Positions 17,728 through 26,810 are shown, counted from the first letter of the stretch. The stretch: DNA of 64,000 bases from Verrucomicrobiales bacterium (GCA_002721895.1 PBLV01000048.1:17977-81976), one strand, 5' to 3'. The notes: generated by a model from the letters alone, not told the origin. Program-made: numbers and translations.

Positions 17728-18947
17728 TTACTCGTTTCCACCAAAACACGTTTCACGCGTCGCTCATCCGCGTCTTCCACCGTGAATTTCAACCCACTGA
17801 ATTCAGTCCGCGCTCCTTTCGGCGGGATTTCATTCAGCTTCATGGCCACCAAGCCACCGATCGTGTCCACACCCGATGTCAATGCCAGCCCCGGAAATTC
17901 CCTCCGAAAATCCTGAAGCCAAACGCCGCCGCTCAAACGCCATTTGCCCGGCTCGATTTTCTCCATCAGAAATTCCTCGGCAAGGGTGTCCCGCCTCTGT
18001 CCTCCCAGCACGTCCGCCAGGATATCCTCCAGAGTCACCAACCCGGCCGTTCCGCCGTACTCATCCAGTACAATGGCCATGTCTTGGCCCGCCCGGGAAA
18101 AATTTTTCAACAAGTCCAGCAGGTTCATTTCCGCGGGAACAAATGACGGAAATTCCACCACCTCCACCAAGTCGATATCCGGATGAGCCACCAGCCGTTG
18201 CGTGTTTAAAACACCCACGATCGTGTCCGGAGTCTCATCAAAAATGGGCAGCCGGTGATGACGGTGTTCGCGTGCGGCCGCAATCATTTCTGTCACAGTC
18301 AGGTTATCGGCAATGCACGCCATTTGCGAACGGGGCCGCATCACTTCGCCCACCATTCTTTGGTCCAGATGCATGATGTTCAGGATGATCTCCTTTTCCG
18401 AAAGGGCCAGCGTTCCCTGCTGGCAGGCCAACTCCAGTAATTCCTGATACTCCTCCTCTGACAAGGGCGGCAACTGAGGCATCACCCGTGGCATTGGCCG
18501 CAACAACTGGCCATTGATCCACTGCGCCACACGGCGCACAGGCGTGGACAGCCACATGGCCCACAATACCGGGCGAGCCACCCAAGGCGCCCACAGCTCC
18601 GGCCGGCGCACTGCCAAGGTCTTGGGCACCACTTCGCAAAACAACAACAGTGCCACCGCCAGCAATGTCAACGCTAGCCCCGTGCTCCAATCCGCTGACT
18701 GGATTCCAATCATCCATGCGGCGGCGATGAAAGCCCCGTGCGCCATGGTGTTGCCCAGGGTGATTGTCGCAAGCATATCGTGCGGTTCAGCCAAAAGTTT
18801 GCGAATCAACACCCCACTCTCCGGACTGCGTTCCATCACCTGCCGCAGCCGCCATTTTCCGAGTGTCAACAGGGCGGTCTCGGACAGGGCGAAAAAAAAG
18901 CCCGCGCCGGCAAACAGCAGCAGCAGGGTCAGCTCCAACTCTGACAT
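17724..18947 (-). CDS. CNNM/CBS membrane protein with CorC_HlyC domain (first of trio)
   Basis: A 407-aa membrane protein with DUF21 domain (about 1-180, AGFFFALSETALLTLGKWRLRQ), CBS domains (about 195-315, VLDEYGGTAGLVTLEDILAD) and a C-terminal CorC_HlyC domain (about 330-400, WRLSGGVWLQDFRREFPGL). It lies 64 nt after ftsZ in the same direction and leads a three-gene unit of paralogues that overlap by 1-4 nt, so it may be transcribed from the dcw cluster. Function as for the family: membrane protein linked to magnesium or cobalt homeostasis. Confidence 0.87.
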   Translation of the reverse strand: MSELELTLLLLFAGAGFFFALSETALLTLGKWRLRQVMERSPESGVLIRKLLAEPHDMLATITLGNTMAHGAFIAAAWMIGIQSADWSTGLALTLLAVALLLFCEVVPKTLAVRRPELWAPWVARPVLWAMWLSTPVRRVAQWINGQLLRPMPRVMPQLPPLSEEEYQELLELACQQGTLALSEKEIILNIMHLDQRMVGEVMRPRSQMACIADNLTVTEMIAAAREHRHHRLPIFDETPDTIVGVLNTQRLVAHPDIDLVEVVEFPSFVPAEMNLLDLLKNFSRAGQDMAIVLDEYGGTAGLVTLEDILADVLGGQRRDTLAEEFLMEKIEPGKWRLSGGVWLQDFRREFPGLALTSGVDTIGGLVAMKLNEIPPKGARTEFSGLKFTVEDADERRVKRVLVETSK

Positions 18948-19011
18948 CAGTGGAAGGGTGGCCGAATTTCAATCGGCGAAAAAGTAAAAACTCCAGTGCA
19001 CGGGACGGGGT

Positions 19012-20208
19012 TCATTTGAGCACAAGGCTGCGCCGAATAAAGGTGGGCACATCCAGATCCTCCCCTTCATGCAGCGTAGGTTCGCTTTTCTCAAACCGAC
19101 CCTTTGTAACCGATTGCAACTGCAACTCCTGTTGCTTGGCCTTGCGCTTCTGACCGCGAGGCTTGGCCGGCTTTTTCCTCGGCACGACCGGCTCAATGAC
19201 GGGAGCCGGCCCTTCCGTCAGTGTCACATCCTCCGACTTGCCCTTTGCGGTGATCACGGTAATGCCAAGTTTATCCTGAAACCCCGGCTCCACTGCAGCG
19301 CTCAGGACAATCTCAGCCTTTGGACAATGTGCCCCCAAGTGTTGAGATACACGGTTCACGTCAGCCATTGTCATATCCAGTCCCCCAATCAGGCTAACCA
19401 GCAACGCATTCGCTTCCTTCAGTACGCGCCCTTTCTCCATGAATGGGTGGGCACACAACTGGTCAAGCACAGCCCGATGGCGCTTTCGCCCGCTCGCCTC
19501 CGCGGCCGCCAGCACGCTTTCCTCCTGGCGGCCATTTAAAACTGCACGCAAATCCGCCAGCCCGGCAGTTAACAATCCATCTGCTCTCAGCAGGCGTCCC
19601 AGCCCCATCACGCCTTCCAGAACCAGAGCATTTGCCGCCTCAAAAGTGTCCTGCGCAGACTGGTCTTCTCCGTGCTGCTCAAGAACATGCTGGTTGGGCA
19701 GACAAATCACGGCATCCGCAATCTCTCTCAATTTTAAAACTCCTTCCCTCGCCTGATCCATCCGGCGGCGACCCTCGAACTCAAACGGAGTCAGTACAAG
19801 GCCCAACACAAGCGCGCCCTGCCCGGAAGCTTGCTTGGCCAGAGCAGCCGCCCCTCCCGTGCCCAAGCCCCCGCCCATTCCCGCCACCAGCAAGACTACA
19901 TCAGTGCCATCCAGTTGCTTGTCCAATGAGCGCTTGGCAGATTCCACACATTGCCGGCCCAAGTCCATATCACCGCCACACCCCAAGCCGCGCGTGCGCT
20001 TGGCGCCAACGGCCGCCTTTCGCGATACCAAGATGTTTTGCAACGCCTGCGCATCAGAGTCAATGACCAGAAACCCGGACGCACCCAGACCCAGGGTCGC
20101 CAGCTTATCGACCACATTGCCACCCGCCCCGCCGATCCCGACAACTTGTAAATTCACCGCCAAGGTGGCCTTTGGCTCGCGGGGATGTTGTCCTGGGGCA
20201 AAGTTCAT
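19012..20208 (-). CDS. ftsZ: Cell division protein FtsZ, divergent
   Basis: A 398-aa tubulin-like GTPase that would form the cytokinetic ring. It retains the N-terminal GIGGAGGNVVDKL motif, VIDSDAQAL, the overall order of FtsZ elements and a C-terminal FtsA/ZipA-binding peptide (LDVPTFIRR). Key positions differ: the tubulin signature is GGGLGTG (residues 112-118, Leu for the usual Thr) and the T7 loop reads GLLTAGLADLRAV (211-223), so Asn207 and Asp209 of E. coli are replaced by Thr and Gly while Asp212 is kept (D219). ATG 20208 lies 2 nt after the ftsA stop. Position directly after ftsQ and ftsA makes the identity secure; GTPase activity is uncertain. Confidence 0.88.
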   Translation of the reverse strand: MNFAPGQHPREPKATLAVNLQVVGIGGAGGNVVDKLATLGLGASGFLVIDSDAQALQNILVSRKAAVGAKRTRGLGCGGDMDLGRQCVESAKRSLDKQLDGTDVVLLVAGMGGGLGTGGAAALAKQASGQGALVLGLVLTPFEFEGRRRMDQAREGVLKLREIADAVICLPNQHVLEQHGEDQSAQDTFEAANALVLEGVMGLGRLLRADGLLTAGLADLRAVLNGRQEESVLAAAEASGRKRHRAVLDQLCAHPFMEKGRVLKEANALLVSLIGGLDMTMADVNRVSQHLGAHCPKAEIVLSAAVEPGFQDKLGITVITAKGKSEDVTLTEGPAPVIEPVVPRKKPAKPRGQKRKAKQQELQLQSVTKGRFEKSEPTLHEGEDLDVPTFIRRSLVLK

Positions 20209-20210
20209 TT

Positions 20211-21428
20211 CTAGTGCCGCGCCAATCTGCGCGCCTTTCCAAATATCCTTCCAAATAATCCGCGCGATTTTCGGGTACCCGCCTGCCGCGCACCACATTT
20301 TACCAAACCGATTGCCGCATGAAATTCCGGCCGGCCAAGAATTTCCTGCATTCCACTGTCCGCCAAGTCACGCGCCACCTTGGCGGGCGCCCCAAATACA
20401 TCGGCCGCCAAATCCGCAATAGCAGTCGTGCGTGAACCGCCACCAGTCAGATACACACCGCCCCGCAATTCGCTCAAGAGACCCGCGTCATTCAGATCGC
20501 GCCGGATGATCTGAAAGATTTCCTCCAAGCGGGCATGCATGATCAATTGCAGATGGGCCAGCTTGATGGACTGGTCATCAAAACCCAAGTCGCTGGACAA
20601 GTTGAGAGATTCTCCTTTCGCCGCTGAATCCGGAATTGCGCGACCGTTTTCCTTTTTTAGCTGATCCGCCTTGTTAAGTGACAACTTCAGGCCAATCGCC
20701 AGATCATTTGTCACGTGGTCTCCCCCCAAGGCCAACACACCGCTGTGACGGGGGGTGCCATTGGAATAAACCACGTATTCCGTCGTACCCGCTCCCAAGT
20801 CAATCAACAATGCCCCCAACTCGCACTGGTCCGGAGTCAACACAGCCAACGCCGATGCCCGGCCGTTAAAAACGATCGCATCCACATCCACCTGTAATCC
20901 CCCGACGCTTCGAATGGGGTTCTGTAGCCGGTTGCGTTGCCCATAGACAACGTGCACATCTACTTCCAGCCGACTGCCCAGCATTCCCACCGGATTCACC
21001 ACGCCGTCCTGATGGTCCACGTGAAAGTGCTGGCGCACGGTGTGAATTTTCTCACAGTCTGCCGGCAAATTAATCGAGCTTGCCTGTCGCAAAACATCCT
21101 CAACATCCCCCTCGTCAATCTCCCCATCCTCCGCCGTGATGTTCTGTACTCCGCGATTGTTAAACGCGCGGATGTGCGACCCGCTCACACCAAGCATCAC
21201 GCTCTCGATCTCCACGTCGGCCATCTGTTCCGCTTCCGCCAGTGCCGCGCGAATGTCCTCCTCAGCCTTGTTTGTGTCGACAATCTCGCCCTTGCGCACA
21301 CCCCGGCTGGGCACGGCCCCGACGCCGATGATGTTTGTGGCACCATCCGACCCAGCTTCCCCCACTACCGCACACACCTTGGCTGTGCCGATTTCCAAGC
21401 CCACTATGATCTGGCTGCCGTCAAACAT
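20211..21428 (-). CDS. ftsA: Cell division protein FtsA
   Basis: A 405-aa actin-fold ATPase that tethers FtsZ filaments to the inner membrane. It begins with the phosphate-1 region IVGLEIGTAKVCAVV, has the SHIRAFNNRGV part of subdomain 1C, the phosphate-2 motif LLIDLGAGTTEYVVY and the adenosine motif GGVYLTGGGSRT. The C-terminus RGLFGRIFGKARRLARH is a basic amphipathic helix, the usual membrane-targeting sequence. Gene order ftsQ-ftsA-ftsZ is canonical; 5 nt separate it from ftsQ and 2 nt from ftsZ. Confidence 0.95.
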   Translation of the reverse strand: MFDGSQIIVGLEIGTAKVCAVVGEAGSDGATNIIGVGAVPSRGVRKGEIVDTNKAEEDIRAALAEAEQMADVEIESVMLGVSGSHIRAFNNRGVQNITAEDGEIDEGDVEDVLRQASSINLPADCEKIHTVRQHFHVDHQDGVVNPVGMLGSRLEVDVHVVYGQRNRLQNPIRSVGGLQVDVDAIVFNGRASALAVLTPDQCELGALLIDLGAGTTEYVVYSNGTPRHSGVLALGGDHVTNDLAIGLKLSLNKADQLKKENGRAIPDSAAKGESLNLSSDLGFDDQSIKLAHLQLIMHARLEEIFQIIRRDLNDAGLLSELRGGVYLTGGGSRTTAIADLAADVFGAPAKVARDLADSGMQEILGRPEFHAAIGLVKCGARQAGTRKSRGLFGRIFGKARRLARH

Positions 21429-21433
21429 GATGA

Positions 21434-22357
21434 CTACCCGGAGGCTGGAGTGCCATCCGTCTGGACGGCCTGACGTTCCCTTTGCCAGCGCACCGGAAGA
21501 TTGTTTCGAATGGACAGGTCGATGGATTCGGCCACGCGCCTGTGCTGTTTGCCGTAATCATGGATCAAACGCCAACGCTTCAGTTGCCGCTCCTGCCCGT
21601 GCAGGGCCAGTGTCACTTGGCTGCCCTGCCATGTACGCACCTGCAGGGTCTGCGAATCAGACACGTCGATCTGCTGCAGACTCGCCAAGCCCGCCATGGG
21701 AGATTGATTGAATCGCCCGATCAATTCCAGCGCCGAACGCACCGCTGCCTGATTGACCGATCGTCCCGGCAACAGTTCGCGGGCATCAAGCCCTATTATG
21801 ATAGGAAGCCAAGCCCGCCGTTTGCGCGCCTTTTCCCCCGGCAACGATTCTGTCACAAATCCTTCCACATCAAGCTGATACGTCGTGCGCGTGTAGCCTC
21901 CATCCGCCTTGCGCCGGTACAGCATGACCTGCGCCACCGGCTTCCTTTCCATTACCCTCAGTCGCAGTGTGTCCGGCAAAACACGGTCCACAGCCGCATA
22001 CTTGACGTGAGGATTGGCTTCCAGTTCCCGTTTCACCCCCACAAGATTAAGGCTAAGCAAATTCTCACCCTCACGCACACCGGCCCACCGGCGAAGCTGG
22101 GCCGGCTCGATAATCCCATCCGTTTTCACGTCCACCTCTTTAACCGAAAACGCCTTGTTGCCATAGAAACCCGCCTGCAACAACCATTCACCGCCGCGCC
22201 ACGCACCAAAGAAAACCACTCCCAGAGCCAGCACAACACCGGTTATCTTGGAAGCCACCTTCACCTGCGCGCGCCGACGCTTGTCGATGCTGATCTTTAC
22301 ATCCAGCACCCTCTGGCGACGCCGACGCCGGTTGCGCGGTTTGTTCCTGCCAAACAT
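21434..22357 (-). CDS. ftsQ: Cell division protein FtsQ/DivIB
   Basis: A 307-aa bitopic divisome protein: basic cytoplasmic N-terminus (NKPRNRRRRRQRVLDVKI), one membrane span (about 38-56, GVVLALGVVFFGAWRGG), a POTRA domain (about 65-140, FSVKEVDVKTDGIIEPAQLR; VDRVLPDTLRLRVMERKPVA) and a C-terminal beta domain. It would recruit or regulate FtsL/FtsB and FtsW/FtsI. The strong Shine-Dalgarno AGGAGGT is 26 nt before the ATG, but an 18-nt hairpin in between leaves an effective spacing of 8 nt (see the separate entry). Family assignment rests on POTRA plus gene order. Confidence 0.88.
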   Translation of the reverse strand: MFGRNKPRNRRRRRQRVLDVKISIDKRRRAQVKVASKITGVVLALGVVFFGAWRGGEWLLQAGFYGNKAFSVKEVDVKTDGIIEPAQLRRWAGVREGENLLSLNLVGVKRELEANPHVKYAAVDRVLPDTLRLRVMERKPVAQVMLYRRKADGGYTRTTYQLDVEGFVTESLPGEKARKRRAWLPIIIGLDARELLPGRSVNQAAVRSALELIGRFNQSPMAGLASLQQIDVSDSQTLQVRTWQGSQVTLALHGQERQLKRWRLIHDYGKQHRRVAESIDLSIRNNLPVRWQRERQAVQTDGTPASG

Positions 22358-22390
22358 GTTGTTCTGCCGCAGCTTGGTGCGGCACCTCCT
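22358..22390 (-). promoter_or_regulatory. ftsQ ribosome-binding site with an intervening hairpin
   Basis: On the minus strand AGGAGGT (22390-22384) is followed at once by the perfect hairpin GCCGCA-CCAAGC-TGCGGC (22383-22366), then AGAACAAC and the ATG. When the 6-bp hairpin is folded, the SD-to-ATG distance drops from 26 to 8 nt. No other in-frame start fits the strong SD; a GTG overlapping it is in another frame and gives a short unrelated peptide. The hairpin is therefore likely needed for ftsQ translation. Confidence 0.6.
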
Positions 22391-22395
22391 TAAAA

Positions 22396-23310
22396 TCAGT
22401 TTGCCATGCTCACGTCGCGCGCCATGGCCAGCTCCACGATGCGCCCGCAGAGCCCTTCAAAAGTCATTCCCGAGGCTGCCGCCGCTTTCGGAAACAAGCT
22501 GGTCTCTGTCATCCCCGGCAAAGTGTTAACCTCCAAAACAGTCGGTCGCCCCGCCTCGTCCACAATAATATCCACTCGCGCGCAATCACGCACACCCAAT
22601 GCCCCGCAAGCCGCTAAAGCCACCGCTTGAATTTCCTGCGTGGCCGCTGCATCAAAATCCGCTGGGCAAAAATAATCCGTAGCCCCCGCCGTGTATTTGT
22701 TGTGGTAGTCGTAGGTGCCTTTCTTTGGCCTCACCTCCACCATTGGTAAGGGCTTCCCGCCCACGATACCCACCGTCACCTCTCGCCCCATCACGCGGAG
22801 TTCAGCCAGAACTCGGTCGTCATACTTCAGAACATCCATAACCGCCTCACCCCACTGGTCGGCACTGTCCACAAACCGTAAACCCACGCTCGACCCTTGG
22901 CACACCGGCTTGAGCACGAGCGGCGCTTCCAGATTCAACGGCCTAGCCGTGTTGGGTGAATCCACAACCGCCCATGCCGGCGTAGGCACACCAGCCTCCC
23001 GCAGGCATTCCTTGGTCAGCGCCTTGTCAAACGCCACCCGGCTGGCGCTGGAATCGGCACCCGTAAATGGCACGTCCAGCCTCTCCAAGCGCACCTGAAC
23101 CTGCCCATCCTCGCCATAGGTTCCATGCAAAGTCAGAAAGACCAAGTCTGTGCCTTTCGGCAAATTCCAGTCATCGTCTATGGGGTCGAGATCGGAAACC
23201 TGATGGCCAAGCGCCCTCAAGGCACGCGACACAGCAACACCACTGCGCAACGAAACCTCACGCTCCGCGCTCGGCCCGCCGGACATCACCACGATGTGCA
23301 GCCGTTCCAT
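22396..23310 (-). CDS. ddl: D-alanine--D-alanine ligase
   Basis: A 304-aa ATP-grasp enzyme joining two D-alanines for the peptidoglycan stem peptide. Features: N-terminal VVMSGGPSAEREVSLRSG, FLTLHGTYGEDGQVQ, PLVLKPVCQGSSVGL (ATP binding), CARVDIIVDEAGRPTVLEVN and NTLPGMTETS near the end, all typical of Ddl. The start is ATG 23310, preceded by AGGAGG at 5-nt spacing. It lies between murC-murB and ftsQ as in many dcw clusters. Confidence 0.95.
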   Translation of the reverse strand: MERLHIVVMSGGPSAEREVSLRSGVAVSRALRALGHQVSDLDPIDDDWNLPKGTDLVFLTLHGTYGEDGQVQVRLERLDVPFTGADSSASRVAFDKALTKECLREAGVPTPAWAVVDSPNTARPLNLEAPLVLKPVCQGSSVGLRFVDSADQWGEAVMDVLKYDDRVLAELRVMGREVTVGIVGGKPLPMVEVRPKKGTYDYHNKYTAGATDYFCPADFDAAATQEIQAVALAACGALGVRDCARVDIIVDEAGRPTVLEVNTLPGMTETSLFPKAAAASGMTFEGLCGRIVELAMARDVSMAN

Positions 23311-23382
23311 CAAACCCTCCTCGCGACCGAATGTAACGGATTGCCGGTTAAAATGGAACTTTTTTCCACTCCATCCACTCAG

Positions 23383-25698
23383 TTATTCCCCAACCATCTG
23401 AACCTCAGTCCGGAGTTCAATACCACGATCATTGAGAACCCGTTCCTTGATTTTCCCAATCAACTCCAGCACTTCCGCCGCTGTGGCATCACCATCGTTG
23501 ACGATAAAATTCCCATGCACATCCGAAACCACTGCGCCCCCTACCCGGAGTCCTTTCAAGCCCAACTCATCCACCAATTTTCCGGCTGAGCAATCGGCGG
23601 GATTTTTGAAAATACAACCCGCACTCTTGGCCCCCGGTTGTGAGGAAAAACGGTGCTCACTGAACTCCCGCATCCGGTCCGCCACATCCGCCTTGCTAGA
23701 AGGATTCCCCTGAAAAACGCCCCCCAACGCAATGTTCTCCCGCAGAAGAGGACAACTGCGGTAGGACGATTCCACATCCGCCGCCAACACCTCGTGAATC
23801 TCACCCAACGGGGTCATGTATCGAATGGATTCCACCACGTCAAATGTCATCGAGCCCATGGCTCCCGCGTTCATCCTCAACGCTCCGCCGACACTTCCTG
23901 GAATTCCCTCCAGAAATTCCAGCCCCGCTAGGCCGCTCTCGCGGGCCGCATGCGCAAGTGCCTTTAAACGCAGCCCGGCACCCGCAAACATTTGTCCGCC
24001 GCGTACCTCAAGACGGGCAAACGGCTCCCGAACCAGATTAATCACCACCCCGCGAATTCCACCATCACGCACCAGCAAGTTCGATCCCCGTCCCAGCAGC
24101 ATCCAGCCTAATTCACGTGCAGCGCAGAAACGCAGCACTTTTGCCAAGTCCACCTCGGAAGCCGGCTCCACGTAAACATCCGCCGGGCCGCCCACTCGCA
24201 ATGTCGTGCGCCGAGCCATCGGCTCATCAGCACGAATCACAGACTCCGGAGAAAGCAGTGCCATCAACGCTTCCACCGGGGAACCACTCTCAACCGCCAA
24301 ATCCAATGCCACTTGATGTGCCACTTGAGTAATATCTCCTGCTCCCAGAAAAACTATCACGTCCCCCGGACGCGCCGCCATTCGGACTTGTTCGCGCAGT
24401 CTGCACAAGGTCGGTGCGAATGCCGCCAGTGTCCCCTCCTCCGCCACCGCCGCAGCCAAACCCGCCCCGTTAACTTCCGGGATTTCCTCCTCCCCGGCGG
24501 AGTAAACATCCGTTACCCAAACTTGGTCGGCCGCCCTGAAACATGTCGCAAATTCATTTATTAGATGCCGTGTCCGCGTGTATCGGTGGGGTTGAAAAGC
24601 CGCCAAGACTCTCCCTCCCCCAATCCCGCGCATCGCCCGCAATGTTGCATCGATCTCCCTAGGGTGATGCCCATAGTCGTCAAAAACCCGCACCCCCTCG
24701 AGCTCCAGAAGCAATTGCTGCCTGCGACCAACTCCACGGAAATCCGCCATCGCTTCCGCCACCGCCGTCATGTCGAAACCGTTGTGGTCCAAGAAGGCGA
24801 CCACCGCCGCCGCATTGGAAACATGGTGTGCTCCGAACAACGCCAGCCGAAATTCACCGATGCGTTCCGTGCCTCGCCACAATTCAAACCGAGCCCCCAC
24901 GCTCTCCGTCGACAACAACTCCACTCGATAATCCGCCGCCGGGCTCATCCCGAACGAAATGGCATTCTCCCATCCAGAAAGAATCTCTACCAAACGCGGG
25001 TCATCAGCACAGTAAAACACTGTCCCGCATGCCTGCCTCGCAAACCCCTCAAACTCGTCACAAACCGCATCCAAGTTTGCGAAAAAATCCACGTGCTCCT
25101 CATCCACGTTTAACAAAACCACTTGCTCCGGAAAAAACTCGCGCAACGTGCCATCACTTTCATCTGCCTCCACCACGAAAAATCCATCTCCCTCGGGCAT
25201 TCGCGCCGCCCGCTCCCATTGCGGAACATCCCCTCCCACCGCGAACCCCAGCCCTGTGTCCAGTTCACGCAAGACATGCGCCAATAATCCCGTCGTGGAG
25301 GTCTTGCCGTGCATCCCCGCCACACAAACGCCCCGTTGCCGCCTCAACAACGCCGCCAACACCACCGCACGCCTTGCCAACGGCACGCCCAATTGCTCTG
25401 CTCGCATCATGGCCGGGTTGTCGCGGCGCATGGCCGACGAATAAACCACCATGGCAGGGTCACTCGCGGACAAATGTTCCGGCAAATGCCCCACCCGAAT
25501 ATCCGCTCCTCGCGCCTGTAGGTCACGTACTGCGCCGCTGGATTTCAAGTCAGAGCCAAACACATTCAGACCGAGATCGAGCAACAGATGCCCCAGCCCA
25601 CTCATGCCACAGCCGCCCGCGCCAAGCAGATACACCCCAGCGCCCGACGGCGGTGCCGCCAGCCATCGTGCCAGTTCCTCCTGTGTCCAGTTCCTCAC
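23383..25698 (-). CDS. murC-murB: MurC-MurB fusion: UDP-MurNAc--L-Ala ligase / UDP-MurNAc dehydrogenase
   Basis: A 771-aa bifunctional peptidoglycan precursor enzyme. Residues 1 to about 470 are MurC: UDP-binding LLGAGGCGMSGLGHLL, ATP P-loop GMHGKTSTT (128-136), VVEADESDGTL and FDDYGHHPREIDATLRA. Residues about 475-771 are MurB: FAD-binding LLGRGSNLLVRDGG, GIPGSVGGALRMNAGAMG, SYRSCPLL and AGCIFKNP, the last with Cys where many MurB proteins have the catalytic Ser; Cys occurs in some. Normally two genes, here one uninterrupted frame, coupling the reduction that makes UDP-MurNAc with addition of L-alanine. GTG start overlapping the MurG stop (GTGA). Confidence 0.93.
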   Translation of the reverse strand: MRNWTQEELARWLAAPPSGAGVYLLGAGGCGMSGLGHLLLDLGLNVFGSDLKSSGAVRDLQARGADIRVGHLPEHLSASDPAMVVYSSAMRRDNPAMMRAEQLGVPLARRAVVLAALLRRQRGVCVAGMHGKTSTTGLLAHVLRELDTGLGFAVGGDVPQWERAARMPEGDGFFVVEADESDGTLREFFPEQVVLLNVDEEHVDFFANLDAVCDEFEGFARQACGTVFYCADDPRLVEILSGWENAISFGMSPAADYRVELLSTESVGARFELWRGTERIGEFRLALFGAHHVSNAAAVVAFLDHNGFDMTAVAEAMADFRGVGRRQQLLLELEGVRVFDDYGHHPREIDATLRAMRGIGGGRVLAAFQPHRYTRTRHLINEFATCFRAADQVWVTDVYSAGEEEIPEVNGAGLAAAVAEEGTLAAFAPTLCRLREQVRMAARPGDVIVFLGAGDITQVAHQVALDLAVESGSPVEALMALLSPESVIRADEPMARRTTLRVGGPADVYVEPASEVDLAKVLRFCAARELGWMLLGRGSNLLVRDGGIRGVVINLVREPFARLEVRGGQMFAGAGLRLKALAHAARESGLAGLEFLEGIPGSVGGALRMNAGAMGSMTFDVVESIRYMTPLGEIHEVLAADVESSYRSCPLLRENIALGGVFQGNPSSKADVADRMREFSEHRFSSQPGAKSAGCIFKNPADCSAGKLVDELGLKGLRVGGAVVSDVHGNFIVNDGDATAAEVLELIGKIKERVLNDRGIELRTEVQMVGE

Positions 25699-26810
25699 GC
25701 CACCGCCAAACTTGCGCCCCGACGCGCCGCCACACCGCCTGACAACACCCGCACTGCCACACGGCCCGCTGCGCCGGGTACATCCATCCGTGCCAGCGAT
25801 TGCCGCACCGAAGCCCTTTTTTTGAACAATTGGCCCACCGCAGCCGCCAATTCCGAAGGTTGCGAATTCTGCTCCAAGACCAATCCTCCACCCGCTCCGG
25901 CAAACGCTCGTGCATTGTGCCGCTGATGATCATCCGCTGCGAGCGGATACGGCACCAGAACAACCGGCAGACGAGCCGCCGCCATTTCCGCTAGGGACGA
26001 TGCTCCAGCTCGGCTCACTGCCACATCCGCCGCCCCGAGTGCTTGAGCCATATCCCCGAGGAAATCATGCACCACGGCATCCACTCCTGCATAAGCACAA
26101 GCGGTCCGCGCCTCCTCTGCCCCACCCTCACCGGTCAATTGCAACAACTGCAGCCCGGGCAGCGTTTTCTTAAAATCCGCCAACGCACCGGCCACAAGAC
26201 CATTGATGCCCAGCGCACCCTGACTTCCCCCCATAGCCAGCAATACTGGTCGATCCGGGTCCAATCCCAGCCTTTCTCGGCACTCTCTCTTCACTTGGCC
26301 AACAAACCCTTTCCTAACGGGCGTTCCCGTCACGGTCACCTTTTTATTCAGGAATCTCCCGCGCGCATTCTCCATGCCCACAAAAATCTCCTCTGCCAGG
26401 GGCGCCAGCAGCCGGTTCGCCCGGCCCGGGATGGCGTTGGATTCGTGCAGGAAAACTGTTACCCCTCGCAAACGCCCCAAGACGACCGGTGCCAAGCTAG
26501 TGAAGCCGCCCATCGCCAGCACCGCAACAGGGGGGGGCTCCTTAAACACAGCCAATGTCGCCTTCAACGCCTTCAGAAAGCCTCCGGCAAATTTCCAAGG
26601 CGCACGCGTGGAATACCCCACCGCGGGAATTTCCCGAACAGCCATATTCTCCAAAGTCCGGGCAGACTGTTGGTCAATCTTCTTGGTGGAAATAAGAAGT
26701 GTTACTTCCGCTCCCATTTCGCGCAGCACACCCCCCACGGCGGCTCCCGGGAAAAAGTGGCCGCCAGTTCCCCCACAGGCGATCACAATATGCGGAGAAG
26801 CCTTGCTCAC
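25695..26810 (-). CDS. murG: Lipid II synthase MurG
   Basis: A 371-aa GT-B glycosyltransferase that adds GlcNAc from UDP-GlcNAc to lipid I at the inner face of the membrane. Signature GGTGGHFFPGAAVGG near the N-terminus (about 13-27), the HESNAIPGRANRLL segment, AMGGSQGALGIN and the C-terminal UDP-GlcNAc region SRAGASSLAEMAAARLP. GTG start coupled to the ftsW stop (GTGA overlap); its stop overlaps the murC-murB start in the same way. Confidence 0.95.
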   Translation of the reverse strand: MSKASPHIVIACGGTGGHFFPGAAVGGVLREMGAEVTLLISTKKIDQQSARTLENMAVREIPAVGYSTRAPWKFAGGFLKALKATLAVFKEPPPVAVLAMGGFTSLAPVVLGRLRGVTVFLHESNAIPGRANRLLAPLAEEIFVGMENARGRFLNKKVTVTGTPVRKGFVGQVKRECRERLGLDPDRPVLLAMGGSQGALGINGLVAGALADFKKTLPGLQLLQLTGEGGAEEARTACAYAGVDAVVHDFLGDMAQALGAADVAVSRAGASSLAEMAAARLPVVLVPYPLAADDHQRHNARAFAGAGGGLVLEQNSQPSELAAAVGQLFKKRASVRQSLARMDVPGAAGRVAVRVLSGGVAARRGASLAVA

